Part shown: positions 21,389-32,849 of the stretch, one piece after another
Layout: each line of letters starts with the position of its first letter
Position numbering within the stretch: position 1 is the stretch's first letter
NCBI GenBank assembly: GCA_023897205.1
Contig: JAHWDD010000010.1
Location: 868,001 to 932,000 of the forward strand
Reading direction: 5' to 3'
Source: Exophiala sp. HKRS030
Taxonomy: Eukaryota > Ascomycota > Eurotiomycetes > Chaetothyriales > Herpotrichiellaceae
DNA: 64,000 nucleotides
The notes under the pieces: model-generated
Databases searched by the model: none
What the model saw: the letters and a program-made list of their open reading frames with translations, nothing else
What the model was told of the DNA's origin: nothing
Made by a program: the position numbers and the translations under genes

Positions 21389-24300
21389 CTAAAACCCCAT
21401 CCGTCTTCTGGGAACTACAGGCTTCTTGACCACTCCTTGACTGCCCATTTTCTTAACCACCACTCCACTGCCCTTGACTCGACCAGCAAGGATCTTTTCT
21501 TTTTCATCCTCCTCATGACGTCGTTGCTCTTCCTTGATCCTGTCTTCCATCATTTGCCGTTCAATCTCCATTTTACGATTGAATTCGCTCTCAATAATGC
21601 GCCTGTCCTTTGCGCTGTACTCTTTCGACTTCAAGCTGTAGAAGACCCCACCAAGATCGGCCAACCAGTGCGGATCGACAGCAGTGACGCAGCTCATGTA
21701 TTCCTTGCTGGTCAATATAAGCTCATGGTAGACGACATAGTCGGGTGGATCTCCGAGGCCATACAAGGCGGAAGTAGGATGCAGTTGGACCGTCACACTC
21801 GTTCGAAGGTTGATGTATTCGCCGACACCACGACGGCGCGCAGCTTGATGGTAGTAACCCGAGCAAATGCATTTGCGAATGACATCCCAGTCTGTCCCAC
21901 AGGATACGAGTTCCATCTTCTGCTGTCCAACCATAATGTCATGCAATTGTTCGCGGATTTCCTTTGCCCTTCGCAGCGCTTTAGGGTGCAGGAAGTGTCT
22001 GATACACCATCCATCGCTGTAGCCGTTGCTTTTCCACTGCGTGTAGACATGAAGAAGCGTGAGATGATCTGATTCATGGACAAAAAACTTTTCTCGTGCT
22101 GCATCGGATTCTTCTTGCCTCTCTTTTGGCCTGTAAAACACCGATGGGACAGAAAGCATGCTGACGATTGTCAGCATTTCTTCGCTACATTCGTACTCGG
22201 TGGAAGCGGTGATGAGCATTTTTGCAAGCGATGGATCCATCGGGAAGGCCGTCATCGTCCGACCGATAGCGGTGAGATCACCAATATGGTCGAGGGCTCC
22301 CAAGGCCCAAAGGTCGAACAATGAAGTCGTAATAGTATCTTGTGGAGGAGGGTCCATGAAGTCGAAGTCCAGCAGGTCTTTAACACCGAGGGACTTGAGA
22401 AGTAGTACAGTGTTGGCAAGATTGGTCCGTTGAATCTCGGGGATGGTTTGGATGTAAAATTCGTTTTTGAAGGCCTGTTCAGTATACAGATGGAAGGCCT
22501 TGCCAGGACCCGTACGCCCTGCTCGACCGGCTCTTTGTGAGGCATTTGCTTGGGAGATGGGCGTGATCTGCAGAGTATCCATACCCATTCGAGGGTTGTA
22601 CACTTTCAGCTTCGAATAACCAGCGTCTACAACGTACATGATGCCATCGACGGTGAGTGAAGTTTCGGCAATATTGGTGGCAACGATGACCTTGCGAACT
22701 CCGGGAGGCGCAGGATCAAAAATTTTGGCCTGAAGATCTGCAGGCATCTGAGAGTAGATTGGCAAGACCATCAATTTGGGTGGGTTGACCAACTGATGCA
22801 GTCTTTCTTCGATCAGTTCGCACGTGACCTCAATATCTTCTTGTCCCGTCATGAAGACAAGTATGTCACCGGCTCCTTGTGAGACATGGATAGCAAGAAC
22901 TTGCTTGACAGCACTGTCGACGTAGTCTTCGCATGGCGAACGTGAATACTGTATATCAACGGGGAACGTCCGGCCAGGGATGATGAATTCCGGTGCACCT
23001 CCATAGAACCTGGAGAATCGCTCAGAGTTCATAGTGGCAGAAGTGACAATCAATTTAAGATCTCGGCGGCGCGCAAGCACTTTCTTGATCAGACCCATAA
23101 GCACATCAGTATTGAGAGCCCGTTCATGAGCTTCATCCATAATAATGCATGAGTACTTGTCTAAATCTCGCTGTGTCAGAGACTCTCTGAGCAGGACACC
23201 ATCTGTCATGTCTGTACAGGTATCAGTCTTGCGGTTCATGGTGGTGCTAAGGGTCACTTACATTTGATAACAGTCTCGTCGCTCGTACAGTCTTCGAATC
23301 GGATAGCATACCCCACTAGTCCGCCCAGCTCGACATCCATCTCCTCGCTGACTCGTTTCGCCACACTCATCGCAGCCACTCTTCGGGGTTGGGTACATCC
23401 TATCAGCCCGTGTTGACCATATCCTTCCTCATACAAAAACTGGGTGAGCTGTGTAGTCTTGCCTGATCCAGTCTGCCCAACAACGATGATGACCTGGTTG
23501 TCTCGTATCACACGCATGAGTTCCTCCCTAACCGCAAAGGCAGGCAGGTATTCCCTTTGCTCTTTTAGAGTCTTGCTTTTGCTGAATGCCGAGCCGCCGG
23601 TGTTCTTCTTGAGATGTGTTGCAAATTTACTCTTTCCGGTGTCCTCCCCAGGCACAGCGGCTGCACTGTCGCCTTCATCCTCCTGAACTCCCATGATGTT
23701 TCCCAGAGCGGTACCCGCAACATTGGTGGCTTCTTGTGCTTGTTTCTGTCTTTCTTTCTGTTGCCGTTTCTCTCGGACGACCTTACTGCCTTTGCGCGCA
23801 AACACTGCCATATCACTTTGAGAATCGCGGACTGCAGGTACAGGTTCGAGTTGTTTTGTGAAGATTGTTTTGCCGTCTAGAAAGGGAGGTTTGAGGTCAT
23901 GTACCAGGAGATGTACCCGGACAGACTCTTCATCGTCAAAGTCATTCCCAGTATCGCGGCGTTGTGCTACACCAGATGTGATCATGCGGTTCGCTTCCCA
24001 GGCGTCCACCTCTTTCTGTTTCTGAGCTGCTTTGGCAGTGATGCGTTTCCCAAGCTTCTTATCAGCGAGAGCCTGCTCTCGTTGTTTGTCCGCCCATGAT
24101 ACATCAGCGCCACCAAATGGATTGTGACTTTCGTCTCCAAATGTATGGCCGAATTCGTCGCCAGCGTACCAGTCTCGATCCATGGCCGTAGTATCTTCAT
24201 CTTGAAAGAACGGTTCTGGCCCGTCGAACTCTTCCTGGTGCGGTTTTGATCGTGGAGCACGACTGTGATTACGATCGTTTGATCTTTGGAAGCGCGCCTT

Positions 24301-24411
24301 GGAAGAGGACTGGGGCTTGAGCGAGGGTCCCAAGTCGTCGCCGGAGTCTGGGGGCGTAGATCGAAAGCCTCCGTCGAGTTTCCGGCGTTTGGGGCTGAAG
24401 GGGCGTTCCAT
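21389..24411 (-). CDS. PRP16: Pre-mRNA-splicing DEAH-box ATP-dependent RNA helicase PRP16
   Basis: Two exons, 23262-24411 and 21389-23211, with a 50-nt intron; 990 residues. PRP16 remodels the spliceosome after the first transesterification step. Helicase motifs in order: GQTGSGKT (I, near residue 312), [15 protein letters not shown] (Ia), DEAH (II, near 408), SATM (III), and [14 protein letters not shown] (VI). The junction restores [13 protein letters not shown]. The 290-residue N-terminus is polar, Arg/Ser/Glu-rich and poorly conserved, as in other PRP16 proteins. HA2/OB-fold sequence follows the RecA domains, and the tail is Lys/Arg-rich. The ATG at 24411 is chosen because the open frame further upstream lies in promoter sequence shared with prefoldin 2. 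PRP16 is distinguished from PRP2/PRP22 by N-terminal and C-terminal sequence; I am fairly sure. Confidence 0.93.
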
Positions 24412-24676
24412 TGCGAAGGGTGGAAGTCCTGAGAGTAGATGTGGGAAGAGTCCGACCCTTCTATATTTTTCGAGACGGTTGCAAGTACAGTGTTTTTTGG
24501 TGAGTATTTGACCCAGAATCTGTGGCGGGCATTCGATTTCGATGTAGAAAGTTTTGCCGCAGTTTATGCGACAGCGACAGCCTTGCACCACCACATAATT
24601 GAAGGCCTTCTTCAGCAGTTCACTTCATAATTTCTCCGCACTTGCTACGAAGCTGTCTAGCGATACTGTACTCAGA
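24412..24676. promoter_or_regulatory. Shared divergent promoter of PRP16 and prefoldin 2
   Basis: 265 bp separate the two start codons, so both promoters must overlap. No specific site is recognised. Confidence 0.5.
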
Positions 24677-25224
24677 ATGGCCGCTAATCAGGATGCTGCC
24701 GTACGAAAGCAGCAGGGTAAGAGAACTGGTCCGTTCGAATGTCGATATGCAATGCTGATGTCGTATTTAGATCTTCAGGCCCAGTACAACAACCACAAAA
24801 CTGCCCTTCAGATATTAGCACAGAAAGTTGGCGAGATTGAACAAGAGATAGAAGAACACAAGTACGTCACAATACCTCGCTGGCTCCGAAAACCATCGGT
24901 ACTTGGGAATGAAGCCTGACCATGACTTAGGCTGGTCACAGACACATTACAGCCACTACCAGATGATCGCAAATGCTTCCGGTTGATCAATGGTGTCCTT
25001 GTCGAGAGAACCGTCAAGGATGTGCTGCCTGCACTGAAGACAAACTCGGATGGCTTGAAGCAGGTTTTGGAAGAGTTGGTGAAGCAATACAAGAGTCGAC
25101 AAGATGAAATGGACAAGTGGAAGGTATGTATTCGTCTAACACAATTCTCAACCATATACTCAGCACAGTTTCTCTGACAAAGGTGTAACAGAAAAAGAAC
25201 AATATCCAGGTTGTTCAGAATTAA
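24677..25224 (+). CDS. PFD2: Prefoldin subunit 2 (GIM4/PFD2)
   Basis: Four exons: 24677-24716, 24771-24861, 24931-25123 and 25192-25224; 118 residues. Beta-type subunit of the prefoldin hexamer, which hands nascent actin and tubulin to the chaperonin CCT. The conserved core LVTDTLQPLPDDRKCFRLINGVLVERTVKDVLPALKTN (split over the junction at 24861/24931) is diagnostic, flanked by coiled-coil helices. The last exon supplies KKNNIQVVQN, the conserved C-terminus. The first intron is 54 nt, a multiple of three and free of stops, so an unspliced mRNA would still encode a protein with 18 extra residues between KQQ and DLQ; the family alignment clearly favours splicing. Confidence 0.94.
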
Positions 25225-25779
25225 ACAATTAACATCAACTGTTGTAGAACCAGCTTGCCCCCTTCAGAAGCCATCGCGGTGCTTCCTTTGTAGCATATCA
25301 AATTCCGGCATGTGCGGGTGCATGTTCTTCAGATCCTTCCCATTTGACCTGGTGACATTGGCTTCAAAGTCCTTCAGGAGGAAGATACGCAAGGAGGAAG
25401 GGCGACTAAGCAAGATGAGGGGTTTGCGCAAGTGTAGCTGGAAAGAAGATGAAGAGCAGCATCATCATCTCTATCTCTGTCTGTTTCGGGTGTGATATTT
25501 TAAAGACCGGTAAACTTATAACGACACGCCTTTGGGAGAAGATTCCACTACGATTTCTTGGTTTCGCTCTCTCACGACAATTCTTTCATATCACCCTCTC
25601 CGCTCTTACTATCTGTCAGTCTGTCATCCGCAGTACAGTACACTACACGCTATAAGGTATGTTGCATTCGATTGACACTTTTCTCTCTTTATGGTCTTGT
25701 GCTAATGAAAAACCAATCTGAAAAAGGTCCTCTCTCTCGTCTTTGTCTCTTTGTTGACAACACGCGCGTGTCGTTCAAC
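25225..25779. other. Intergenic downstream of prefoldin 2
   Basis: About 550 bp. Pyrimidine-rich on the plus strand from 25550. It holds possible splice signals (GTATGT near 25660, an AAAAAG near 25727) in front of the orphan frame, but no family evidence to decide on a leader intron. Confidence 0.35.
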
Positions 25780-26685
25780 ATGGCACCCTCGGGCAGAGAC
25801 TATCACCAGTCTTCCCTGGACGACAACGATGGCCACCACAAAAAACACTACTACCGCAGGGACAGAGACGATGACCACCACCGTGACTTCTCTTTTCCCT
25901 CCTCAGGCTTCGCAGATCCTCCTCTATCATGCCGTCCCAAACTCTTTTGCTGTGCCGTTGGTGAATCCTCCAAGGATCATCTACCTCGCAGTTTCGTCAA
26001 CCCTGGCCGACACCTTATGAACCAACAACTCAAGACTTTCCTAGAGTGTGCCGATGACGATACCTACACCTTTCACAAATGTGATGTCTCTCACATTGTC
26101 GAAGTCACCACCCGAGTGCTTTGTAACCACAACGATCAGGTAGCAGCTACTTCTACCCTACCCTGCGGCAATGGCATTCACCAGGCTCCTCCTCCTTATC
26201 CTCTACCAGAACAGTGGAATCGGGAAGAAACACTACCGCACCCGTCGTTTCTTCTTCTTCTTCACCATCTTCACAACAACGACAACGACAAACCAAAGCT
26301 CGACAACATCACACCTCCGTTGGACTCAGTTGAAGAAGAGGACCGCAAGATGATCATGGACATGGATCACCACCGGGAGGAAACTTTTGTGCCTTACAGT
26401 ACCCACCAGAGTATGTCCACTCGTTTCTTCATCACACACAACAGCAGCAATAGCTGGCAGGTCCCACCTCATTCCCGACAGTACAGGGATAACCATCCGG
26501 ACCCGAACAATGGCAGGATCGGAGTCGAAAAGTACATGGAGATACCACCGCTCAAGACAATGCCCTACACTTCGGAAAGCGTTTCGGGAAACGGAGGTGG
26601 CGCGCGAGAATGGATCCCCTCGTGCAGCATATTGATGTGGTGTAACAAGCACAACACCTTTTACGAGGTTCACATTCTCTCTTAA
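25780..26685 (+). CDS. Hypothetical protein, orphan low-complexity reading frame
   Basis: The frame is open from 25558; I take the ATG at 25780 (MAPSGRDYHQSS) because the stretch before it looks like leader sequence, giving 301 residues. The composition is His/Asp/Asn/Pro-rich, with clusters such as DDDHHRDF and HHLHNNDNDKP. There are ten or more Cys but no regular pattern, no signal peptide and no membrane segment. I recognise no domain. The length of the frame in AC-rich DNA argues for, and the lack of any family motif argues against, a real gene. It could be a lineage-specific protein or a chance frame in an untranslated or non-coding transcript. Confidence 0.4.
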   Translation: MAPSGRDYHQSSLDDNDGHHKKHYYRRDRDDDHHRDFSFPSSGFADPPLSCRPKLFCCAVGESSKDHLPRSFVNPGRHLMNQQLKTFLECADDDTYTFHKCDVSHIVEVTTRVLCNHNDQVAATSTLPCGNGIHQAPPPYPLPEQWNREETLPHPSFLLLLHHLHNNDNDKPKLDNITPPLDSVEEEDRKMIMDMDHHREETFVPYSTHQSMSTRFFITHNSSNSWQVPPHSRQYRDNHPDPNNGRIGVEKYMEIPPLKTMPYTSESVSGNGGGAREWIPSCSILMWCNKHNTFYEVHILS

Positions 26686-28619
26686 CTTTGCACACGAGAG
26701 TACACATACACACATATGTACATACATTATGGGGGAGAAAAGGTTTCCGTGCACGAGCAATTTCTCTAGTCCCAACGCGAGAGTAACATTTTTTTCAGCA
26801 GCTCAGAAGAAGATGATGCGGAAAGGCCCTTCTCAAAACCCCTTCCTTGCTGAACGATGGTGATTTCAATCTCAGCTGGGCTTGGTTGATGATGATGATG
26901 GGCATTGCATGCATACTTACGGATACATATCATACATAATTGCTATAGTTTCAAAGGAATGGCTTTTCCAGTGGCGCTGTTACAGGTGGAGGGAAGATAT
27001 GATCAATGACCAGTAAGGGATAAAGAGCGCTGCAGCCCCATCCAAAGACACCTTATCAAGATAATCGAACAGTGGCGGTTGTCAAAATGCATATAATAAT
27101 CATGGCCTTTTTCAAGTCCGGGTTAAACATTGAAGTCATATGTTCTGTATTGTCCGACATCAATTTTTGTTTTCACAACGCAAATCAATCAACCCCAGAG
27201 CTCAGGTTGCCAGGCTTTGGAGACTGGTATCTTCCGTCCCCAAGTCATGAATGCCAATACCGTAATGGGTCGAAATCTACGACAGTTTTCCAGACACACA
27301 AACATGGGAAAAGAAAGCATGATTCCTCATCTACGGAACATCAAGCCAGGTAGACAGTCTGTGTCGACATTTACCCCTACTGAGTATCAGGCGGCGCTTG
27401 AGCCAATTGAATAAAGAAAAAAAGGGCCGCAAAGACACTTTTGAGGGTTTCTTGTCAGTGTGAAGTACATGGGGTGGAACCGGTCGATGTCGATGTTTGT
27501 TGATGATGAAAAAAAATGTACAGACTGCAACGTACCCAATGACATTCTGAAGGAACCCGTCCTGCCTGGCGATCGAAATGGAAATGATTGTCAACCAAAA
27601 GACATGACAGACAAAAAGGAAAAGGACCGTCACGCTCGTCAAGAGGGTCCTGTCGGTTCCTCGGGGACACAATATCCAAGGCGTGACGATCAGGTGCGCG
27701 ACAAAAATCGCTCGAAGGAACCACAAGAGTTTGACTTGTTGTGGATGGTGACGGTGGTGACGACTCTGAGTGAGAACCGGAGCTGCGGCATGACTGTTTC
27801 CACGAGAATTCCGGAGCTGTTTAGGCTCGATTGGCTACTACGTTGAGGACATGTACCCTCCTCAAGGACCTCTTAAAATCGTCGTCACTCACGTTATCTG
27901 TCATCTCGTGGCCACTCAAAAGGCTTGCTTGGGTGCCTTGATATGTCGCCTGGGGTCTTGGAAGTGTGGTCTCATATCCTGTCCGCGTAGACGCGAACCG
28001 ACTTGTCATAATTTTCGGGGTCGTGGTCTCGAGTAAGAAACAGCTGTTGTGTATCGACGGCGAGAGACTATGGTGTACTGATTGGTCCAGGACTTGTCGG
28101 AGAGCCGGTGCAGGTACGCTGACACCAAGGATTCGTGTTCGACGATCGGTCCAAAGTAAATTCGAGAACGACTCCAGGCCTACGTCGTCATCTAGTTGGT
28201 GCTGGTGGGGTATCAGATGAAATTTATCTCGAACGTCAGTGATCCATGGTCATGAACACAGACGCAATGGATCATCCATAGACAGACCATCAGAAAGTCC
28301 AGAAGTCGAAAAGTCATCCTGGACCAAATTTGCCTGCATGAGATTAAGTACTCAAGCAGGTACGAGGGCGCAAAAGAAAGTAAAGTAGGATGTGAAAAAA
28401 ATCCAACTTCCTACTCAGGCTTCCGGCGTTGCGGTGCGGGTATTTGAAGCATTACCCAAGAAGCAAACTCCGGACGCCCCAAAAACACGGAGTTCCAGTT
28501 GATGTGAGTGGTTGTGACCCTGGGTGAACGATGTGCCATGGACATATATGCAATTGTACCCAGGGCAGCGGAAACAATGGTAGTTCCTAGGTCAGAAACT
28601 GCGTGGCCGTCGATGATGG

Positions 28620-28651
<32 letters not shown>

Positions 28652-29631
28652 GGGGGGCAGTGCATAATGCGACAGGGGGTCTATTCGCTCTGATTCACGG
28701 GAGTCTTTGTTGGAAAAAGAATGTGGTCAGACAACGGTGGCCGAGGAAAGCACGTTTCTTAAGAAATGGTAGGCTTGTCGAAAGGAAAAGATAGGATTGC
28801 TTAAGCGAAGTTAGGAAAATTGTGAGAAGAGGGTAGACATGTTGAATAAAAAGATATCCGAAGCAAAAACGTCGGACAGTTGAGAAAAACCGGACCGAGC
28901 GTCAAGAAGGTCGGATATCCGAAGTTAGACAGGGATGTTGGAGAGTGCATGTACGGATGCGACGTGTAGAGGTCGACATCTAGAACCGCTATCTTGCATA
29001 CATCGTCTGCCAGTAGCATCAGCCTGCAATGCATCAGACTCCACGACTCATCGCAGTTGGTGACATGATTGGAATAGCGTGACAGAGTAGTCCATTGCGT
29101 TTCGTCAAATGTACAGTAGGTACATACATTCTGGGCGCGGCCAGCATAAGATTGTGTGATAATCTATCAGCATCCAGAGATGAGCTGATGTTGACAGGCA
29201 AGAACAGTGCCGACCACCCAACGATGATGCAACTCGTGACCGGGGACATGCAATATCCACGTGTATCGAAATGGGTAATATCGTTGACTTGTTGCTCCTC
29301 CCCGACGCCGCCTTACCGTTCTCGATCGGAATGGGACCTTCCAAAGAGAACCAAAGTCAGCCTTGTCACCATTAATAGACACTCGTAAGGCCCAGAAAAT
29401 CGCCAATGCCACATGCTTTGACAAACAGCCCAACTCTGGCTCAGATAGTGGACAATCTTGATCATAGTACTCTGTACAAGGCGATGCTTGCTCCTATCGA
29501 TTAGGGGGTACATCACGTGTTCCATTGACTGTACGCGGGACAACCTCTCCCTTCTCTCCTTTCTGAATTCATACATTCCACAATCAACCCGTTGAGACAT
29601 GTGCCCAGGGTGATTTGGATGTCATTTGCAT
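26686..29631. other. Largest intergenic region
   Basis: 2.9 kb without a supportable gene. Frames at 27331-27726 (-) and 27460-27846 (+) overlap each other and lack proper ATG starts and family features. The only defined element is the (GAT)10 tract at 28621-28650. Confidence 0.45.
28621..28650. repeat. (GAT)10 microsatellite
   Basis: Ten GAT units followed by a short G run, in an intergenic region. Confidence 0.92.
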
Positions 29632-32323
29632 TTACATAAATGACATGCCATCGTTCCAGAGCCACGATTGGCTTGCGTCTTGGAACGACGGAAACGACCC
29701 CGTCAAGAAATCCATTTCCGAATGCATCTGATTAACGTTCGTGCCCGTGATGGAGGCATTCGACTGTCGCTGCATTGTCGAGCCAAAAGTTTGGTTTGTG
29801 GGAGCGTAACGGGCCGTGCCGTCAGAGTGGCCGAACCCAAACGATGATCCATTGTCCCGGAACACTAAATCATGAAGGTGTGGTGTTAGAGGAGTTCTCG
29901 AATAAGTTCTGACACTGTGATACTTACTGTTCTGCAATGATGACAGAGCATTGCCAAAGTCCTCCGTAGGGGTGATGGTGGATTGCAAACTTGGAGACAC
30001 AATGTCAGGTCTCGGCTGTTGGGTATATCTTTCGTTCGACCAAGACATGCAAGTCTCCGGCAATACATCCGCAGATCTCGGAAAGTTACCCTCGCCCATG
30101 GCTTGTCCTGGTTGATGATGGTTCTGGTCGGCTTCTATTATCCCCGCAGAAGCGTCCTGGACACTGGTAGAAAATTGAACGAGATGCTGGCTATCCTGTG
30201 AGGCTTCCGTCCGTCGCCCTTCGGGAGCGCGGCCACTTAACTTGTTGTGCTGCCGTCCGGTGACCAAGACCTTCATCTCTTCCGACAGTATCAAGCGAAG
30301 CAGGTTCTCCAAAATGTCTGCACACTGTTGCCAGGCGGCCTCGCGAAAGTTGAAGTCGGTAGGCATCTGTATGAGGCGAGAGATGCCAAGTTTCGCCGTC
30401 TGAGCGCGTTCTGAACACGGATCTGTCAAGGCGAATATTCCAAGCATGACCCCAGCGGTGAGCGCGTGAATTGCAAAGTAAGCTGCTACAGGGGTGGTCC
30501 TGAGGAGCTCGAGGACATCGGGATATTGACCTAGCATTGATGTTCGCATCGCAGATTCCCAACACTGGTTCCGACTGGCTTTTATCGCCTCGGCTGCGTC
30601 AACTTCCTGGCCACGGCTTCTTCCTTGTCTCTTTGTAGTTGTCGTTGGTGTGTTAGAATCTTCGCGAGCGTCCCCATAAGCAATTAGCGACCGATGCAAA
30701 ACAATTTGCATGTTATCGTAGGCTAAGCCAAGAGCAAGCGCCTGGAGTTTGAAGGTGTTGCGGGACGACGCTTGCTCCACTGTCGTCCCTCTCCCAGCAA
30801 CAGAGTCGAGCTTCAGTTCTGGTGGAAGGGCCCCGCGCCAGTCAAGAAGCCTTCGATGTATTTGGTGAACTTCGTCTATGACCCGGTTAGTCTCCGCGTG
30901 TCTGTGGAAGTACACGTTTCGCGTTATAGGTTCTCCAAGTTTATAAAGGAGGGCTTTATATCGGTGGTAGGACAGGATCGTAACAGGTCTGAGTATTCCG
31001 TGTTCTCTGGGTTCTTGTGATTCGATACCTGGACATGTGATATTGGTGTCGTCGATATCTTCCTGCATCCCAACCTCGTCGCTCGTATCCGAGATGAGAC
31101 GTGGTTTTCCGAAAACCAGGGCCGCAAACCTTAACACGTCAGCGAAATCATCAATCTTGTACGGCATAGAGCTCGTTACCCGTCAGAGCCGTACACGGTC
31201 CACCAGATGCGTCTCCTGACTTCTTTCGATACAGGGTTCTGGACATTCCACGCTGACTCAGAATGCAGGTTCAAGAGTTGTGCATCTCGGACGACAGACT
31301 GAAACAATTTGTATCCACGCCTCGGGTTGAGGTTGTACAGAGAGTACGAAGTTAGGAGGAAGGTGAAAGTGACACTTTCGAGAGAAGTATCATCCAAGGT
31401 GCGAAGGAAATTCTGCTCGATGTTGGCTATCAGGACTGTTTCCAATTGATGTAGGTCAACTCCCGGACAAAGCTCTTGTGCAGCATCCGACGAGGGATAT
31501 CGAGCACCAATTGCCAGGACGATCAACACGAGCATCAGAAAGGGGAAGCGGTCGACAGGTACCGTTCCACTGTCCATAATTTGCTGAAGTTCCGCGTGGA
31601 ATGAAGGAGCGTGAAAGGTCATGAGATGCCAGTGATAGTTCTTCAGAAAGGACGAAAATAGAAAGTTGGTCACGGTAGGTGGAGGAAGGTCGATCCCCAT
31701 GATCTCTCGCACTGACACATTGCTTCCACCAGGACGTGCTTTCGGATTACGTGGTCTGCTGTCTGGCAGCGCATCTGTCGCTGAGACTTGTGCAGAACTG
31801 GCGTTGTGATCACGAAACACATTTTCGACTAGGCTGAATGTCGATGTACGCTCGCGAAAGGGAGAGGGGGCCTGTTGCGTGGTTTGCGGCGTGCGTTCGG
31901 GCGTTCCATTGTCGTTGGGGGCCAACGATTCAAATGGATGAGAATGATCCGATGCCGAGACTGGAGTTGTATTTTCCACACTTGTTTTGGGGAGAATGGA
32001 CAAGACAGTTGAGTCGCGCCCCGTCTTAGATTTTCTGATAGGAAGGAGTTCTCGTTACCATTTCAAGTAGTATGGAAAGAGAAAGGCGCGCTTTACTCAC
32101 CTTGGCCGCTTGACCGTCTCTTCGCATTCGACACATGCCCGAACACAGAGTGCACATGGTCGATAATCGTCACACTTTTGCCCAGTTAAACAGGCTGACA
32201 AGAAGAAAGAAGGTGGACACTTACTCGAAGCTTTTGACGACGACACCTTACACAGGCTCGGCGCGTCCTTTTCTGTGGTGTGGTAATCCGGTCTGGATCC
32301 TTGGAGCCTCCGACTTCATACAT
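29632..32323 (-). CDS. Zn(II)2Cys6 transcription factor next to two MFS transporters
   Basis: Five exons: 32225-32323, 32101-32174, 31180-32034, 29928-31129 and 29632-29864; 820 residues. The zinc cluster is split by the first intron: Cys24, 27, 34, 40, 43 and 50 fit C-x2-C-x6-C-x5-C-x2-C-x6-C, with an extra Cys47. The fungal-trans domain runs from about residue 130; the third intron (50 nt, 31130-31179) joins WWTVYGSDG to FAALVFGKPRLISDTSDEV, matching the family pattern Y-x-x-D-R/x-x-LxxxLGRPxxI. An in-frame TGA two codons before the ATG supports the start. The last intron (29865-29927, 63 nt, GTAAGT...TTTAG, with CTAAC) is stop-free and in frame, so it is less certain. Upstream of the two transporters on the same strand; it is a good candidate for their regulator. 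Confidence 0.88.
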
Positions 32324-32849
32324 TCTTCAAGGTCTTGCAAAATATGAACGATGGGTTGTTCGGATGACAGGGTGTCGACGCTTTGTTCTCAAATGCGCAT
32401 GCGACCTCGCAGCGACTCCAAGATTGACTTGACGTCTACAGCACATCATAGACCACTGGTGCAACCAAGAGAAGACTATCAGCAGCGTGGAGACTCAAAA
32501 ATAGGTCTACCAGCAGCCTGTACGGAGTAGCGTGTTCGAAAAGAATCCGGGGGCACGGGGGAAGACGTTCTTGCCGAGGGATAACCGACTAGGGTGGACC
32601 GCAAATATCCGCGGTGCTCTCGGCATTCTACGGTCAAGTAAATCATTTCTATCTCAGTCCATTTACATCAGGTATCTTGGGTAGGTCGGTACCTAGGTAT
32701 TCGGCTGGACGACGCACATTTTGTCTAGCTTAAGAGGGTGTCTTTTCAAGGTAAAGACACGGGAATGGTCATGTGGACAGAGCAGCTTATGGCCTAACTA
32801 CAATTCATGTGTGCCTCTTCAGCCTTTCGTGGCTGAAGTTCACGGCTTC
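32324..32849. other. Intergenic between sugar porter 3' end and regulator start
   Basis: 526 bp, promoter of the Zn2Cys6 gene. Contains TACGGAGTA at 32521-32529 and a CCGCGG hexamer at 32609-32614, a form some zinc-cluster proteins bind. No gene seen. Confidence 0.4.

Noticed and set aside
27331..27726. Hydrophobic minus-strand frame resembling a small membrane protein
   Set aside because: No internal ATG (its first codon is TTG), overlaps another frame on the opposite strand, and has no splice or family support.
31130..31180. Apparent in-frame stop and frameshift in the second Zn2Cys6 gene, suggesting a pseudogene
   Set aside because: A 50-nt intron (GTAACG...TTAAG) removes the stop, keeps phase and joins two halves of a conserved fungal-trans motif.
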